Assembly (NCBI RefSeq): GCF_041296385.1
Contig: NW_027184085.1
Coordinates: 56,015,109-56,079,108, forward strand
Direction of reading: 5' to 3'
Length of the DNA: 64,000 nt
DNA from: Aphelocoma coerulescens
Lineage: Eukaryota > Chordata > Aves > Passeriformes > Corvidae
Part shown: positions 13,597-28,147 of the stretch, one piece after another
Layout of the letters: each line of letters begins with the position of its first letter
Position numbering within the stretch: position 1 is the first letter of the stretch
Notes under the pieces: generated by a model
The model's database searches: none
Seen by the model: the letters and a program-made list of their open reading frames with translations, nothing else
What the model was told of the DNA's origin: nothing
Program-made: the position numbers and the translations under genes

Positions 13597-15052
13597 ATCT
13601 CTTTGCAAGAAGGTTTGCTCTGATTGCCTGTGTCATGTATCCAGGAGGAGGTACTGATTTGCCCAAAAGGTGATCCAGAAATGTCTTTAACCCATTACCT
13701 CAGAACAAAAAGATACAACTTGAGAAATATAGAAGTAAATCATAGCAGTGAAGAATTGTAGAGCCAACAGAGCCTGTCCAATAGTTAAATGCTGCCAGAA
13801 CTTTTTCAGCAGAAATCTTGAACAGAAAGAAACACACAGTGGATTAAAAATACGCTGTATGATACCACTCTAGGAAACTACATAAAAAATGAAGCAATTT
13901 ATTAATTGCAGAGCAATTTTTTTTCTGATTTGCTTGATAATATGGCTTGCCATAGAAGTGGCAAGATTTCTAGCAGATATTTATGAAATATTGTAATCTA
14001 CTGTCCTGCTTGAAGGAAAGAAGGTGAGACTAAAGCTTAACTATGATCTAGAAGATGAACTATGCACTCATTACCTAGTTTCTTGTGGGAAACTAGAAAA
14101 GGACAGAAAAATATCCCATCCTCTAAACCTCTATAAAATTTGCAATATCTGATGTAATTTTGTGTTGTACTTTACATATCACACACATCAAAGAACTTTC
14201 TATATTGTAAAGCGCTGCAGGTTACCTTGTAGCTCCTCACTTCAAGCTTTTCTCTCACAGTCAGGCCTCATTTATGAATAGATGCAAACACATAGCAAAT
14301 TGTAAAAACAAACTAAAGAGATACAGGTAGATGTATCTGTATCATTTAAATAGAATTTGATTTTCTATAAATAGCATTAGGACACCTCTGGATGATCTTT
14401 GATCCCAACACAGATACATATTGCTGTGATTTCTCTAGTGATGCTCACTGTTGCTTTCTTGTCAGCTTTAACTGGACAGAATAAATTGAAATTATTTATC
14501 CTCTCTGAACATCACAGTCAAAACATATTGTCACAGAAAGAGGTTAGACTTTCTCCTGTACACACAACAGGTTTTTCTTGGAACCAAGTCATGCCTCAAG
14601 GTGTCACTGATACTATTGTGCTTTACAGAAAGACTTTCATGAGGTCACTTCCTCTGCCTGCTCGCTTCCTTTTGCCTCTTCCTCCTTTATTCAGTTAAAC
14701 AGGAACAAATGTTATCCTGTACAGTCTCATCCCATTCTTGCTTAAAGAATATTTTTAAATAGTTGATCTAATACTCTAAGCGAGCAGATTTTATCCTTTC
14801 TGGAAGATAAGAGACTGTTCTCTGTGTTCACTGAAGGGGCAGAAAGGTATTGCTTGAAGATTGAAAGTGCAGAATCTGAGATCAAGCTGTTTCACCTCAC
14901 TCTTTTAGTTTTGAATTCTATCCATGTTTATAGTCCTTCTTTTCTGAAGTTTGTGGGATTTATTTTCTTAAATTAATGCATATACTTATTGCCTACATTA
15001 CATAGAAGTAACTTTCTGTGATGACTTTTAACAACATCAGTGATATAAAAAT
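13597..15052. other. Non-coding host DNA
   Basis: AT-rich sequence without a recognisable exon, RNA gene or repeat. A 99-codon open frame at 14399-14698 has no domain and ordinary composition, so I treat it as chance. Confidence 0.55.
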
Positions 15053-15905
15053 TAACCCATGTTGAAGCAGTTTGTAAAGAACTGCAGCCCATGGGAAGGA
15101 CCAGCGTTGGAGAAGTTGTGGAGGACTTTCTCTCATGGGAGGGATCCTATGCTAGAGCACGGGAAGAGTCTGAGGAGTCATATCACTTGAATAAGGAGGG
15201 GGAAGAGGACCTCAATCATCAGAGCAGAAGTTCCTCTCCAGCACATGGTGAAGACCATGGTGAGAGTGGCTGTCCTGCAGCTCACACAGGTTATTGGGGG
15301 AGATTGTAATGGCAATATCTTTAAATTGTTGTAACCTGTGATTTGAGTTACATGTTATGAAAGCTGCTACAGCAGAAAACCCTTGCTGCAGCTGGACTAA
15401 GAGCAAAGGGAAAAGTTCATTGCAACGTTAAATCCTGTATCCTAGCCCAAAGGGATCAGGTTTGAAGAATGTAATGGAATGAAGAATGTAATGGAAATAC
15501 CTCTAACTTGTTGTAAGCCATGATTTGACTTACGTGTTACAGGACTGGTTTCACAGGAACAACCTGAACCAGTGGAGGACAAGCCTTACAAAAAGCAGTG
15601 CAAGTACAACAGTGACCTGAGATGGCCTTGGTGCCCATGTACTCCAAGAAACACTCCACCTTTCCCTCTTTAAACATTCCACTTTAACAGGTGGAGCCCA
15701 AAGTCATGGACTAAATGAAATCAAAAGACATTTTTGTGAATATTTGTGGGTATTTTACAGACAGTTTGTAGAGGTGGTCCATAGGCTAATGATGTCTGTG
15801 TACTGTATTAAAGAACAGGAAGAGGGAGCATGGTTAATGATGGTGTATTGGATAGTGTGGGACCTGACCATAACATAAGTGGTATGGAATAAGGGTGAGA
15901 TAAAG
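15053..15905 (+). mobile_element. 3' internal segment of an ERVL-type provirus, 5'-truncated
   Basis: This segment lies directly upstream of the plus-strand LTR. It resembles the 3' internal, untranslated part of avian ERVL-type elements. It contains related units built around 'aactgcagcccatggg', 'gttggagaagttgtgg' and 'catgggagggatcc', and runs into a purine-rich stretch ('ggaataagggtgagataaag') just before the LTR, where a polypurine tract belongs. There is no gag or pol, so the element is truncated at its 5' side. An imperfect internal duplication is visible: 15303-15363 resembles 15487-15548. Short frames here (for example 15091-15309) are not recognisable proteins. Family assignment is by remembered pattern. 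Confidence 0.7.
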
Positions 15906-16478
15906 TGCTGGTTTTGTTTATGTAGAGTTAATCTTCTTCATGGTAGCTAGTACAGGGCTATGTTTTGGACTTTTGCTGAAAGCAGTGTTGATTATACAGG
16001 AATGTTTTCATTACTGCTGAGCAGGGCTTGCACAGAGCCAAGGCCTTTTTTGCTCCTCACCCAACCCCGCCAGTGACCAGGCTGGGAGTGCACAAGTAGC
16101 TGGGAGGGAACACAGCCATGACAGCTGACCCCAGCAGACCGAAGGGATATTCCAGACCATATGGTTCATATGTAGCATATAAAGCTGTGGGGACAAGAAA
16201 GAAGGAAAGAGGAGGGAATATTTGTAGTGATGGCGTTTGTCTTCCCAAGCAAGCATTACATATGATGGGGCCCTGCTCTCCTGGAGATGGCTGAACACCT
16301 GCCTGCCATGGGAAGCACAGAATTAATTCCTAGTTTTGCTTTGGTTTCCCTATTAAACTGTCTTCATCTCAACCTGTGAGTTTTCTCACTTTTAATCTTC
16401 TGATTCTCTCCCCAGTCCCAGTGAGGTGAGTGAGTGGCTGTGTGGTACTTGGTTGTCGGCTTGAGATAAATCATGACA
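15906..16478 (+). mobile_element. ERVL-type 3' LTR
   Basis: A 573-bp LTR that begins TGCTGGTTTTG and ends AATCATGACA. It has a TATA-type 'catataaagctg' near 16176-16187 and a polyadenylation-type ATTAAA in 'ccctattaaactgtcttc' near 16350. It is homologous over its whole length to the LTR at 2981-3573, in inverted orientation. The preceding internal sequence and purine-rich tract show that it is the 3' LTR of a partial provirus rather than a solo LTR. Flanks taaag and tggga do not match, as expected when the 5' end of the provirus has been lost. Confidence 0.8.
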
Positions 16479-19400
16479 TGGGAAAAATATTTAGTGTTGT
16501 GAATCTAAAACAGATTAAGGTGATTCCTGAATGCTTGAGAAAAGTATTGATGAGTTGCAAGAGGTACATTTCAGATGCAGCTAACCCATATCTTATTGTT
16601 TCACTCTGATTATCTCAGTCCAGATCCTGATGGGGGTTCTGCTTTTCAGGGGTCCCAACTTCAGTGCCTACCAAGCCTCTTGATGATGATGAATAGGAGA
16701 GATGGGGTTTGCCATATCTAAGATTAGGGTATTTAGGAGTTAGGCATCCCAAAGCCCAGCACTGCAGGCGCTTCTTCTGCACTTCTTCTGGATGTTTCAG
16801 ACTGGAACATTAATGAAACTGAATTCATGTGCAACTCTACAGACAACAGTGCATGATAATTATTGTTCAGGATCAGATGGTTAAGTGGTAAAAAGAAGTA
16901 GTTTCATCATTAGAAATATAATATTGCAGCACAAACCACCTCTGAATCTGAACCTATTTAAACCACTCAAGATACTTCTGTGCTTTAAAGTTCTTGAGAG
17001 TTGATGATCTTGTTTAGTTTAATTACTTTCCATTCAGCTGCTTACTTCTGCTTGTGGACAGAAGATTTTTTGGTCTTTTTTTATGCTTTCATTTTTAATA
17101 GCAGCCATTTACCAATTTCAAACATGTTTACCTAGAATTGTGCCCAGAGGGAAATATACCCAGCTAATTGCAATTAGTGTTTGCTATGCCTGATTAACTT
17201 ATAATAATATGTTAGTAAGGCCATTATTTAATATTAGGATTGACATAAAGAAAGAAGAGTGGGTGACGTAATTTTAATAAAAGACTAATTATTTGCAAAT
17301 GCAATGGGAGGACAACATGAGTAGTATTCCTTCATTGTATGTCTTTGGCAAGGAGAGACTAAATTCTACATGATTTTCTACTGTGTGGTTCCATTCCTCT
17401 CTGAACTAAAGTAGTACACAAAGTAGAGCTAGTACACATAGTGTATGTGCAAATGACTTGTACATTTCGTTTGGTATGGGAAATGGAATGACAATATATC
17501 ATGGTGCCTAAATAATTTTTTCCTGTGTTTATTTTCATAAAACATCATTATTCAGCTATTAATAGTTAATGGGATTACTATGGTTATGTACTGGCAGCAT
17601 ATGGGAATTGTTAAATATTTTAACTGAACTCAAACTTTCCATGTAGAAATTTGTAAGAAGAATGAAGGAGAAAGATCAAGTAACTAAAAGTAATGCATAG
17701 CAACATATTTTAAGTAGTGGCTGTATGTTTGGTGAGATAATTACAATTTGTATTTTATTGATAATGTTACGGTACAACACCGTGGTGTGTTTGCATTGTG
17801 GCTTGCCACAGAGGTAAAACCACTTTTTTATTATAAAGTGGAAAATTTAGTGAACCATGAAGTAATTCAGTTGAGTTTTAGGAAAAAAAAAAAATCTTTT
17901 AAATAATCAATTCAATTTTTTTTTTCTATTAGGAAATTAAAGTTCCTCTGCAAAAAAACTATTACCCTCTGAGTATTGTATGTACTACATGGGTAATGTG
18001 ATAACTAATTGATTTTATTTTCTTAGTTTCAGTGAGATGGCTTATACTGGAAAGGCAGTCTGATAAATGCTCATGAACTGTAGGCTAATATAAATCATTA
18101 AGCAGTCTGATAAAGAATATTTTGTATGAACTTAGGTGAGATTCTGCAAACTTACAGGTAATATTTTTTCTTAAATTGTGTAAAGCCTCACACTGTGCCA
18201 AGTCAAAGTAACTTTCCTAGAAATAATTACTTGCTGTATGAAAATAAATCAGGACTTCATTTTCAGCCAGAACAGTTTTGCACCCCGATAAAGAAACTGA
18301 GCACAAATGAGCAGTTACTTTTTTTGCCCATTGTTTAATGGGGTATCCTGGCTGAACACTCCACAAACCATTTCTGCATTCCAAAACAAGAATATCTTCT
18401 TCTGTGAAATTTTGAAAAGTTCAGTATTCTAAGCTAGGACTGGGAATATGCATTCCTTAATGATATAAATCAGAGTGGCTTGTTTGAAGGCACAGATTCA
18501 TTCATTTTGTAATATCAAACCTGTGATTTTTCAATTATACCATTGTTTCAGCTTTTCTTGCAAGAATTAAATACATGTCCCTGATTCGACTATGGCAGAA
18601 ATTAGATAAGTGCTCTTTGCAGTGTTTCCTTGCTTTGGATGATGTGTTACCTCCATGGAAGAAAGCATTCTTCTGAGCATTAACAAAATTAGTGTAGCTT
18701 TATGACTAGCATGGAAAGGAGTGATAATTCATTTTCTAGATCTCAGAACCAATTCTGCCTTCTGGTATGGCCAGAGCTGACAAACTTGCTGGCAATTTCA
18801 GCCACGATACACTAAAAGAGTGGTCAGGGCAAACACCGGGTCCAGCAGATGATTCCTTCACATCTGGCAGGAGACCTTTTGGTGAGGAGGAGAGCAGAGG
18901 TTGGTAGTACACCTTTTCTGTGTTTAGCAGCAGAGGAAAGTAAATGCTACTTCAGCCTATTACCTTTCCTGTGTTAGATCTGTGGTGACATCTGTGAAGA
19001 GAGGGCTGTGTGAAAATGTGTGGTGGTAATGTGCAGCTCACAGAAAAATATCTCAGCAGACAATCCATGCAGTTGATATTTAAAGAAATCACCAAGCACG
19101 ATGCTCAGTTTATAATGAACTTTTAATTATGTTAGAGTCCACAATCACTTATCCTATGCTTGTCTCACAGTTCATGAAGAAACAACACCTCTAACCATAA
19201 TAGCAGATCATCTCAGGATGCAGGAATCCTTCAAATGTTTCCAGAGTCCTCTTAAAACATGCTTGCATTTGACATAAGTAGGAAATGTTAATTTCCAGTG
19301 CTTTTATGTGAACAGGAGTTCTCTGCAAAAGCAAAAGTAAATGCACACTTGAGTGACTCAGGCCAAATTAGTGGTTTATATGGTTTACTTTGAGTATATT

Positions 19401-22400
19401 TACTATAGTAACATCTAAAAAACCAGCAGTTTGAGTTTGTGCGTGAGATAAATCCACTTATTTACATTTCCAAGATATTTCTGATTCCAACTCTCTTACA
19501 TCCTTCTCACATGAAATTTAGAAAACATACGTCTTGTTCTTAGCCTCCCTTCAGACCCCTTTATTCTTTCCCCTCCTTCTACCCAAGCATATGACACTCA
19601 AATATGTGTCTTTGGCTCATATGATTTTTTTCCAGTGGTAAAAAGAATTATTTTGATGAATCAGGAAAGAAAAATACCTGTACATTTTGCAACAACTCTA
19701 TTTGCTAGAAGTATTCAAAGGAATTAAACTACCGCTTCTCACGGATTTCTTCATTTCTGCTAGCTGATGTTTTCCAGGCAGCTTGCTGTATTAAAAGCAC
19801 GTGTTTGCAATGTTAGTAGTCTGCACTTTATCCCAAGAAAACTGAAAACAAATGTGAGAAAGATGACTTAGCATTCTGTAGCTTCCATGTGGAACAAAAT
19901 GTTGAATGTTTGTGTGTGAGCATAGTACAAAAGTTAGTTCATGTGTTCCTTTTATAGCAAGGAAATAGTTATTGAATATTTTCCATACCAACATAACAGA
20001 GTAATAAGTGTGTTATGTTTAATTGACTGGATATCATTAAAAGTGCTTTGTTGCTGGTAGGAAGTCTTATTCAACTGTTCCCCCATGCAGCCTATTGTTA
20101 AGGACACAATAATATACTCCAGCTCTGTAGTCCGGAGCCACATGCCTAACTCTACCACCCTCAGAAGTAAAGCAAACAACTTTGGATATCAGTGGGAGGG
20201 CAAATAATGTCTTATGCGTTTCTCAGAACTTCTGTCGCAAACGTGAAAAGATGAAAGCTGATTTTGATGATTGCAAGCTGGGGGAATGTCTTCACGTACA
20301 GAAGAAACCATGTATTTTTAGCAATGAATTAGGACCAGATTTTTGAGGGGAATATATGCAGACTGTGTTCACAGAAAGAATGTGTGTGATCTTCTTTTTT
20401 AATGTTTTTTCTTTATCTAACACACAGTCATACTTACAATGTCTTATAACATTTTGGAGAAAAAAAAAGGTGTACACATGATGGGAATAGAGAAAAGAAA
20501 ATATTATTGTTGTCAGAAGTTGTCAAAAATGAGAATGCTCACACTGAAACCAAAACAAAAGCTTTCTACTACAAAAGGTAATGCACATATTTCCTTATAT
20601 AAGAAGACAATATTTACAAGCTATGGTTGTTGCAGGCCTGCATCATGCCCTACACAGGCTTTTTGCTTTCCTAAATCACTTTGAATATTTGAAAGATAAT
20701 TCTAAATGTAATTGCACAAACTTAAAATTTGGGCCTTCTGGTAGCAATCTATAAACACAAATTCTTCCCTCTGTAGGATTTGCATTATTCTCAATCCCAT
20801 AGGTTTGTGTTTTTTTGATGTTAGAATATCTATCCTACAGGTATATCTCCTTTTACATATAGCTGAGAAAATAAAAAATTCTGTTTTCTGAAAGGGAAAA
20901 TAACCCACCTGCTAATTCAGGGTAAACACTTCATGTTCATTTAGAAAACCCCAACTATCACACAGTGAACTCCTCCCTTCTCCTCAGAATAACTCAATAA
21001 TCCAAACTGCATCAATGCTTCAGCTGTCTCCTATTTTCCAGGGGGGTTTTATGTAGTCCCAGTTAAGCTACACTTCCATTTCAGCAGTGATGTGTTTGCT
21101 CAGTAAGTTCAGTTCCTCCTCTAATACACAATATTTTTTTGTCTGATGCTGTCAATTTCCCTTCACCCAGGCTGACTCATAGCACAGTATTTCCTCGGCA
21201 GTGAGAGGTATAGGATCTTCGTTCCTCCAGTTGTGCTCCTCAGCTGTAGGTTTACCAGTATGGGAGAGAGTGTACATAATCACAGTTGCAACCAAGGCAG
21301 TAAACCAAGCCTTTCTGCTTCCATTAGAAAGGCCTTGGTTAAAGTCTATGAAATTTGAGTTCTGAATTACCTTTTGAATATGAATTTTTCTTCTACTCTT
21401 TGTCTTGTATAGATAGAGAAGTCCTCTGACCTCGAGTCATAAAAAGCCTATCAGAAGTGCACACTTAGTTTCCTCTCATTACTTTCATCTTCTGAGGGTA
21501 TCAGGTACCTTGAACAAATGCTTGACTTCTCCTGGCAACTGACTGGTGAATACTTAGGCAGGTTTCCTATGACAGCTGTGCTGCAGACTTAAAAACATGT
21601 GGGAGCCCTAAACCCTGTGTTTCATGGTGCTGGCAATGCAGTCTAGCATGAGCTCAGCTCTACGCTACAAACATTATTCATCTGAACAACCTTCTTATTT
21701 TGTGAACAGCTTGGATGATTTTGTTCAACCAACCTTACAAAAGCCTGGTTAGGGGCTCTACGTTGAGAATAAACATCCAAATCTTGTGAGACAAAAATGC
21801 CCACCAAGAGGATGGTCCATATTTGGCTGTTGAGGTGCAGTATGAAGAGGTATATGTATTAAGAAATTGTGGCAATCTAGAATTTTACATTTTATAATAA
21901 AATTAAAACTAAAAAGTATAGGTTGGTAAATATCAATGTTGCATTTTTCATTTAACATGCTACAAATGCTAAAAAATGTGCAATTTCCATTTAATAAGTG
22001 CTTCACTGCTGAATGAAGCATTATGATAGACATTCATTGATGTTGCAGTGTAATTGATATACATTCCTAAGAAGTATTTAATGAGAAAAAAACAGGTTGT
22101 TGACTGGTTTTGCATCAAACTTGCATTTGTGAGCTGACTCAGTGCAAGATCTGCAACATTACTAAGGAGCCATTTCCCTTGTGTGCAATTCAATATCTGT
22201 GCAAAATTTTGTCTGTGACCTCTGCCACTGGGGGACGGTTGTAGAAGTCATTGTATAATCCAAATTTGGTTCAGGGGATCAGAATAAATCTAATCTAAAC
22301 TAAAAACCTCAAAGACAATATAGGGTAGATGCTGTGTGCTCATGTGAATCAGAAATTTTGTGGTAGATAATGCAAAAGCAAAGGAAAAAGAACTTAGATT

Positions 22401-25400
22401 AATTTTAATGAAATAGTCCAAAAAATGCAGTTTAACTTGAACCTGATTTTTCTGGAATTCACAGAGCCTTATAAGAACAGAGAGGCAGTGCAAGAGTCAT
22501 ATGAATACAGAATGTAGCTATAATCAGACCACATATATGAAGGCAGGAGGATTAGTTCAAGGCGGAACGGGATGAAGTCACACAGGATGGAAGGATAGCC
22601 CGTTTGAACTGTTCATATCTGAAATTCAAAACAGACTTGAGCGAAAAATGAATAAAGCAGAGATCACTGAACTTAAAGTGAACCGAAACAAATGAGATTC
22701 ATATGTCTGTAAGAGCCAGCTGATGAAATCTTTAAATACATGAATGTTCTTTTAAATGTAAGTGCAGCTGTGACTGTTTAGGAGCATGTGGTTTTGCAAG
22801 CTAGCAAGTACTTTGTGCAATGATTGATCTCTACAAATTAATTTGCTAAGAGAAACAAATAACGGAGTAAGTGTTCTCATTTCTCAGGACACAGCCAGTA
22901 TCTCCCTATCGGCTGCTGCCTGAGTCCCTATCCAATGAATCAGTGCAAGGCTAAGGTTAGTGATATAATTAGGTGATTACAATCTTTGGCTATTTTAATT
23001 AAATATGACTTTGTGCAAATATTTTGTCACCAGGCTGTTGAAACTTGCTAGGTACACATTTTTGGAAGCAGCATGTAAACTTAGGAAATGATAGTCTTTG
23101 ATCTTCAAGATTTTCTGTTCTTTGGAGTTTTTCTAAAGTCAATGCAATACAAGTGTTAATTTAATACAGCAGAGTGGAAAAATAAGTCAGGGAGTATTGA
23201 CATACAAAACCTCCTAGCTTTTCATGTGTCTCTTAAATTTAGTAATCCTCCATTTTCTAAAAACAGCTCTCCTAGGAGGTTTTTTTTCCTGAACTATTAT
23301 GAACCCCACAGTCAGCATTTTTTTTACCTGTGTGATTTTAGTTTAGTCTCCTGACTTTCAACCTCCATTTGTTTTTAACCTTTTAGCCCATTTTGAAAGG
23401 TATGTTTTATTCTATACTTAGTGACATTGAAATGATAAATGCTATTTGTTAAAAATTCCTTATGTCTCTATTTATCACTCCTTTCTTCCTGAAGTTTCCT
23501 CTCTGAGACATCTATTGCCATGATTCCAGAGCTTCTCACGATGTTTTCAGTGACCACTTTCATAAATACTATTATGAGACTAGCAAGTATTATTTCCAAT
23601 GTATGAAATGAGGAAGCAAGACCTCTGAATGCAGGGTTTCCAAAGTCCCAAGTTAGAAACTTCAGAGATATTTCACTGCCTTTTTTTTTTTATCTCTCCA
23701 GGTTTGTTATCTTAAAAAAGTTATGTGCATACTTGATTTTTATAGAAATATCTGTGATCTTCTCTAAATTGCAGATATGGTAATACTCAAGTACTTTTTT
23801 AACGTTAAAATTTCTGGGGTACCTCTTGAGCCTGGAAAGCTTCTTTTTCAAGGTATATGTTTATTTAGTCAGGATTTTGAAAGGGCCTGAGGACTAGTGA
23901 GGAGGGTGCAACCTTATGTTTTTCTTATCTTTATACCTGTGTAAAGAATTCATATTCTTTACTACTGAGTGTACTCCATATTGAAATGGTGTTAGGGACA
24001 GAGATATTTATATAGTTATTTTCTCCAACTCAGAGGTTAATGATTTGTGGTGTGGGGAGAACAGAATTAAGCAGACACATTGTTTGGATTGCAGGAAGAT
24101 GCAATACAGAGTGTTCCACTTTCAAGGGGATTTGAAAAAGATGTTTTTCTTCCTACGTAAGGCTAAATGGGTCCTTCACTTTCAAACTATGTCTTGCTGG
24201 AACAAAAAGTACTTGCCCGTAGCTTAGAACAAATAACTGACTGCTGCCTAGTGTGATTCAGTAGGCTGCAGTACCAAGATAGATCCTCTTGCAGTTCTCT
24301 GTTGCTGTCTTTCCAGCAGACAAGTCTGTTTTCATGGCACAAGGCACCACGCTTCTGTTTCGGGGAAAAATCCACACTGCTGGGACTGAAAAGATGTGCT
24401 TCCCTAGATGTGTTTATCAAACCACGTCCAAGCAGCTGCATTTTGAAAAATGTGGCCCTCTAGAGCTAGTGGCAACAACTGCTGACTAACAGTAAGTCTT
24501 CTAAACAGGCTGTGGTACATTATTTTTTTGCTTCAGAATAGTAGTGTCTAAATTTCATTGTAAATACAGTTGAGCTATTACAAACAAGAGAGAGCCTGCC
24601 TCTTTTATAGGAAGGTCCCCGTGTTTGTCCACTGAGTTTTTCCTTCAGAAGAGGGTTTCTTTTCAGATGTAGCCAGAATAAATTGAGTTTGCCCAGTTTT
24701 ACTATATGCTTGTTATATTTTTTTTAAATTTCCTTTTGCTGAATGATGATGACCAGGGCTATCACTTTGTCCTGTAAACTGCATTTTCTATTCTTGCATC
24801 AAATTCATGCCTGGATTTGAAACTGAACAAACTCTTTTGTCATCAACAAATACTTGTTTCTTTTCTCTTAAAGAAAACAGATTAATGAATTGACAGACAG
24901 AGAATTTTGGCAGAAACATTCTTCTAAATCTGATTAAACTGCTGTGTTTTGCCATACAAGTATTGCTAAAAGTATTACATTTTCTGAGTACACCAGTGTT
25001 ATGAGCTACCTTTATGCACTTTCTACATATTTTCATACAAAATGGCGATAAAATCTGTGCAATTGAGGAAATGGAGGGTTTGGAAATAAAAAGGGATGAA
25101 GTAAAAAAGAGAGAGAGCAGGAGAAAAGTCTTTAATTCACCAATTACTTGTATATTCAGGAGCACAGTGTTTAGAAATGCATGAAACAACTTTCCGAAAA
25201 GGTGTCCTGATAGCAAGGCTATTTCTTTCTTGAGATGCCTGACTTTCTCCTGTACTGAAATGCCATTTTGCATCTGAATTAAGCTTCCCCAATGGAAACT
25301 CACTCACAGCTGGGCGTTTTCAAAAAAGCATTTTATTTTAGACAAAGTAATATATTTCTGAAGTAGAAAATTACTTGACTACTACCTGAATAGCTTTACT

Positions 25401-28147
25401 AACCTGGATTTAAAAATTGCTGACCTGGAGTATAGGCTTTTTTTCACCCACCTTGGTATCTAAATATTTACAAGAGAAGATTACATTGACATTTAATGAT
25501 CCACCATGAGATTTTTCTGTCCACTGATATTTACTATATATAGTTAGATGAAATTTTATTGATTACTGCTTGGACAGTTAGGAAGCAGTGGGTTCCTGTT
25601 AACATAGTGTTTCTGGTGTATGCAGTACCTGCATTAGCTTGGTTGGCATCTAGGAATGTGGCTTGCAGGACATGACTGACTATAATGCAATTCTGTGAGA
25701 TAGGCTTTTTTTTTTTTTTCTTGATTCACAATTATTTTTTTTTAACTTGGTGTGTAAATAGTTATATGAGAGAAAGAGTGTGGTCATAAAAATTCATGCA
25801 TCTAACTTTTCTGTTATTTGCAATGTCTCTACATTGTCTGTTTCATCTATTCTTGCACATTTCACTTTCGCCTGGTGCTAGTGTGGAAATTCCCCCATGA
25901 TTCCCGGACAGCTTCCGTAAGTTAGTCACTTTACACAGCATTGTTTAAGTGCTTCAGACAGCTTTAATTTTAGCTCATATACTATTATTGAAATGTTTAA
26001 TTGACTGAAATACTGCATGTTTTAAGAATTAAATGGATTTGATATAAAAACTTTCAACCGTGAGGGCCATGACAGGGAAAGGGTGATTGGCTGGGTAAAG
26101 ATGGTTAACTGAAATTTGTTTCATTTTTCTTCAAGTCTTTTGCAATGATAGTTTAGTGAAGTTCAAATGGCAAAGAGCACGCTTTTATTTGTAAACTAAG
26201 GACTGTCCCTTTTCAGTAATCACCGTTTCCCCCCTAATACATTTCTTGTGTAAAGAAACAGACATAGATTATTTGGGAGAAATAGAATAGAGTTTTCCTC
26301 TATTCTAGCAGGTGTTTTCCAGACGTTAGGGTAGGAAGATAAAATTTTCTTAAAGTGTCCCTGTAAAAGTAATGCTTTTTAATGATGCCTACTACCATTT
26401 GAGATGTCACAGTTTTCTGAGACAACAGTACAGGGATTACATACAAGACACAGGGACTAAGAGGAAGAGTGCTACTCTGGTTGGCATTTGAAGGCTGATA
26501 AAATTATACTGGTATACCTGAAAGGGCACCAAACACGTATGGTTTTGATTTTAAAGGGAACTTCATATCTAAGATTTTATTTACTTAGTGTCTTGCTCTT
26601 TTATTTTAGTGTTTTGATTGACAGAAAAGTTAATAGTTAGATGGCAGTAAGATTTTTGGCACCCTTTGTTATTCATCCAGAAGTAGCTCTGTACTTTGGA
26701 CCTCACTGCAGGAAGAAAAATGCCTGAGCCATAAGGGTGAACCACAAAGTTCCTGGATCCTACCAATATCCAATCCTCTTCTCAAGAGTGACCTGCAGAA
26801 ATTGTCTATATGGGGGTAGGTGGAATGGTGGTATTAGAAACTACAGTTCATTCTTTCCTTTAAACTTTATCTCTTTCCAGAACTCTTCCTTTGAATGCTA
26901 TCTATTAGAAACAAATTTTTCTGTAGTAGAGAAGAATTATTAAAATGTATTTTATCCTTTCTTTAGAGTAATGTGTGTATATTTTTTGGGAATGACAGAG
27001 GCCCAGAGCATTACCTGACTTTAACTGAACAATGGTTTGCCGCTCAGCAGAGATTGATAGTCTCCTGGGATCCAGAGTAGTCAAAAGTGCTAAGGGTAGG
27101 AATAGGCAAAGAAGTGCTAATGTAGTGCTAAATTAGATCCACTAAAAGCTCCTACATATCAGCAGGATATTTTAATGATTACTTCGGGTTTGACATCATA
27201 TGAATGCAGACATTTAGCTTTTTTTTTCTTCAGGCTGCACCTAGACAAATCAACATTGTTTCTGCCCAGCATTTGAGAAAGAACAAGATTGCTTTGGTTT
27301 GCAGTAGACACTGGAAATGTAACCTTTGCTGGCAATGACAAGGCTTCTTTTCTAGAGATATTCTTGCTATGTGAATGTGTTAGCAGTTGACTCGTGGAGA
27401 AATACTTATTGTTGGCTGCAAAGTAGTTTTCAAAATTGAACATGTAACTCCTAAGGATTTTCTGCCTAAAGGCAAAGGTTGTAAAAAGGTCCTTGGGCCC
27501 TGAAATCTCTTTTTGCTGCCTCAAAATAGGAAGTCACTGAAATATTGATCTTGGATTTGCAGTCAGATTTCACTCTTTAGAGAAACGAATTTAATTCCAG
27601 TTCAGAATCTCCCTATGGTGCTACAGTGTAGTCATTCAAGTAAATTAAAAATTAAAATAATGGATTGTGAGTGTTGTTGACTCTTCAGGATTAGGTCACC
27701 TAACAGTGTAACAGGTTAGAGAAAATCATGAAGGTGTCTTGGAATGGAAAGCTGCATAAATGTCCTGATTTATAAGAGACAAAGACAACTCCTCTGGCAG
27801 CTTAATTTAAGATGCATCAATAGTCCTTGGTGTGTGGACAGGTATTGTGTATTCATATCTCCAAGGAGCTGCTCTCAGCATAGGCTATAATTTCCTTGTT
27901 CTTTCATTCTCTTCTGGATGAATTCTTGCATTCTCTGCTGCAAATACTGCAAAGCACTTTTCTGGAGTGAGCTGGGTTTATTAGACACTAATTCACATTT
28001 AAGAGGTTATTTACAATTCTCTATCAATCTGTCCCTGCACCTGAGTCCCCAGTCTGTTAAGTATTGTGGTAGTATTGAATTCAAGGCAAACTGTGACTGT
28101 TAAATATTGAAATATCATTGGAAAGAGTAGAACTCCTCTAAATACTC
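16479..28147. other. Non-coding host DNA, no recognisable gene
   Basis: About 11.7 kb of AT-rich DNA. The longest open frame outside the proviral region, 171 codons on the minus strand at 24788-25303, has no recognisable domain, homologue or repeat relationship. Other frames are shorter and overlap on opposite strands. I see no CR1 tail, LTR edge or SINE box here. An old unidentified repeat may be present near 16600-16800. Confidence 0.5.

Noticed and set aside
24788..25303. 171-codon minus-strand open frame, the longest outside the proviral region
   Set aside because: No recognisable domain, Lys/Phe/Ser-rich as expected from reading AT-rich DNA, no neighbouring exon signals, and no repeat relationship. 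Most simply chance.
27159..27524. 121-codon minus-strand open frame
   Set aside because: No domain or motif, and composition equals background.
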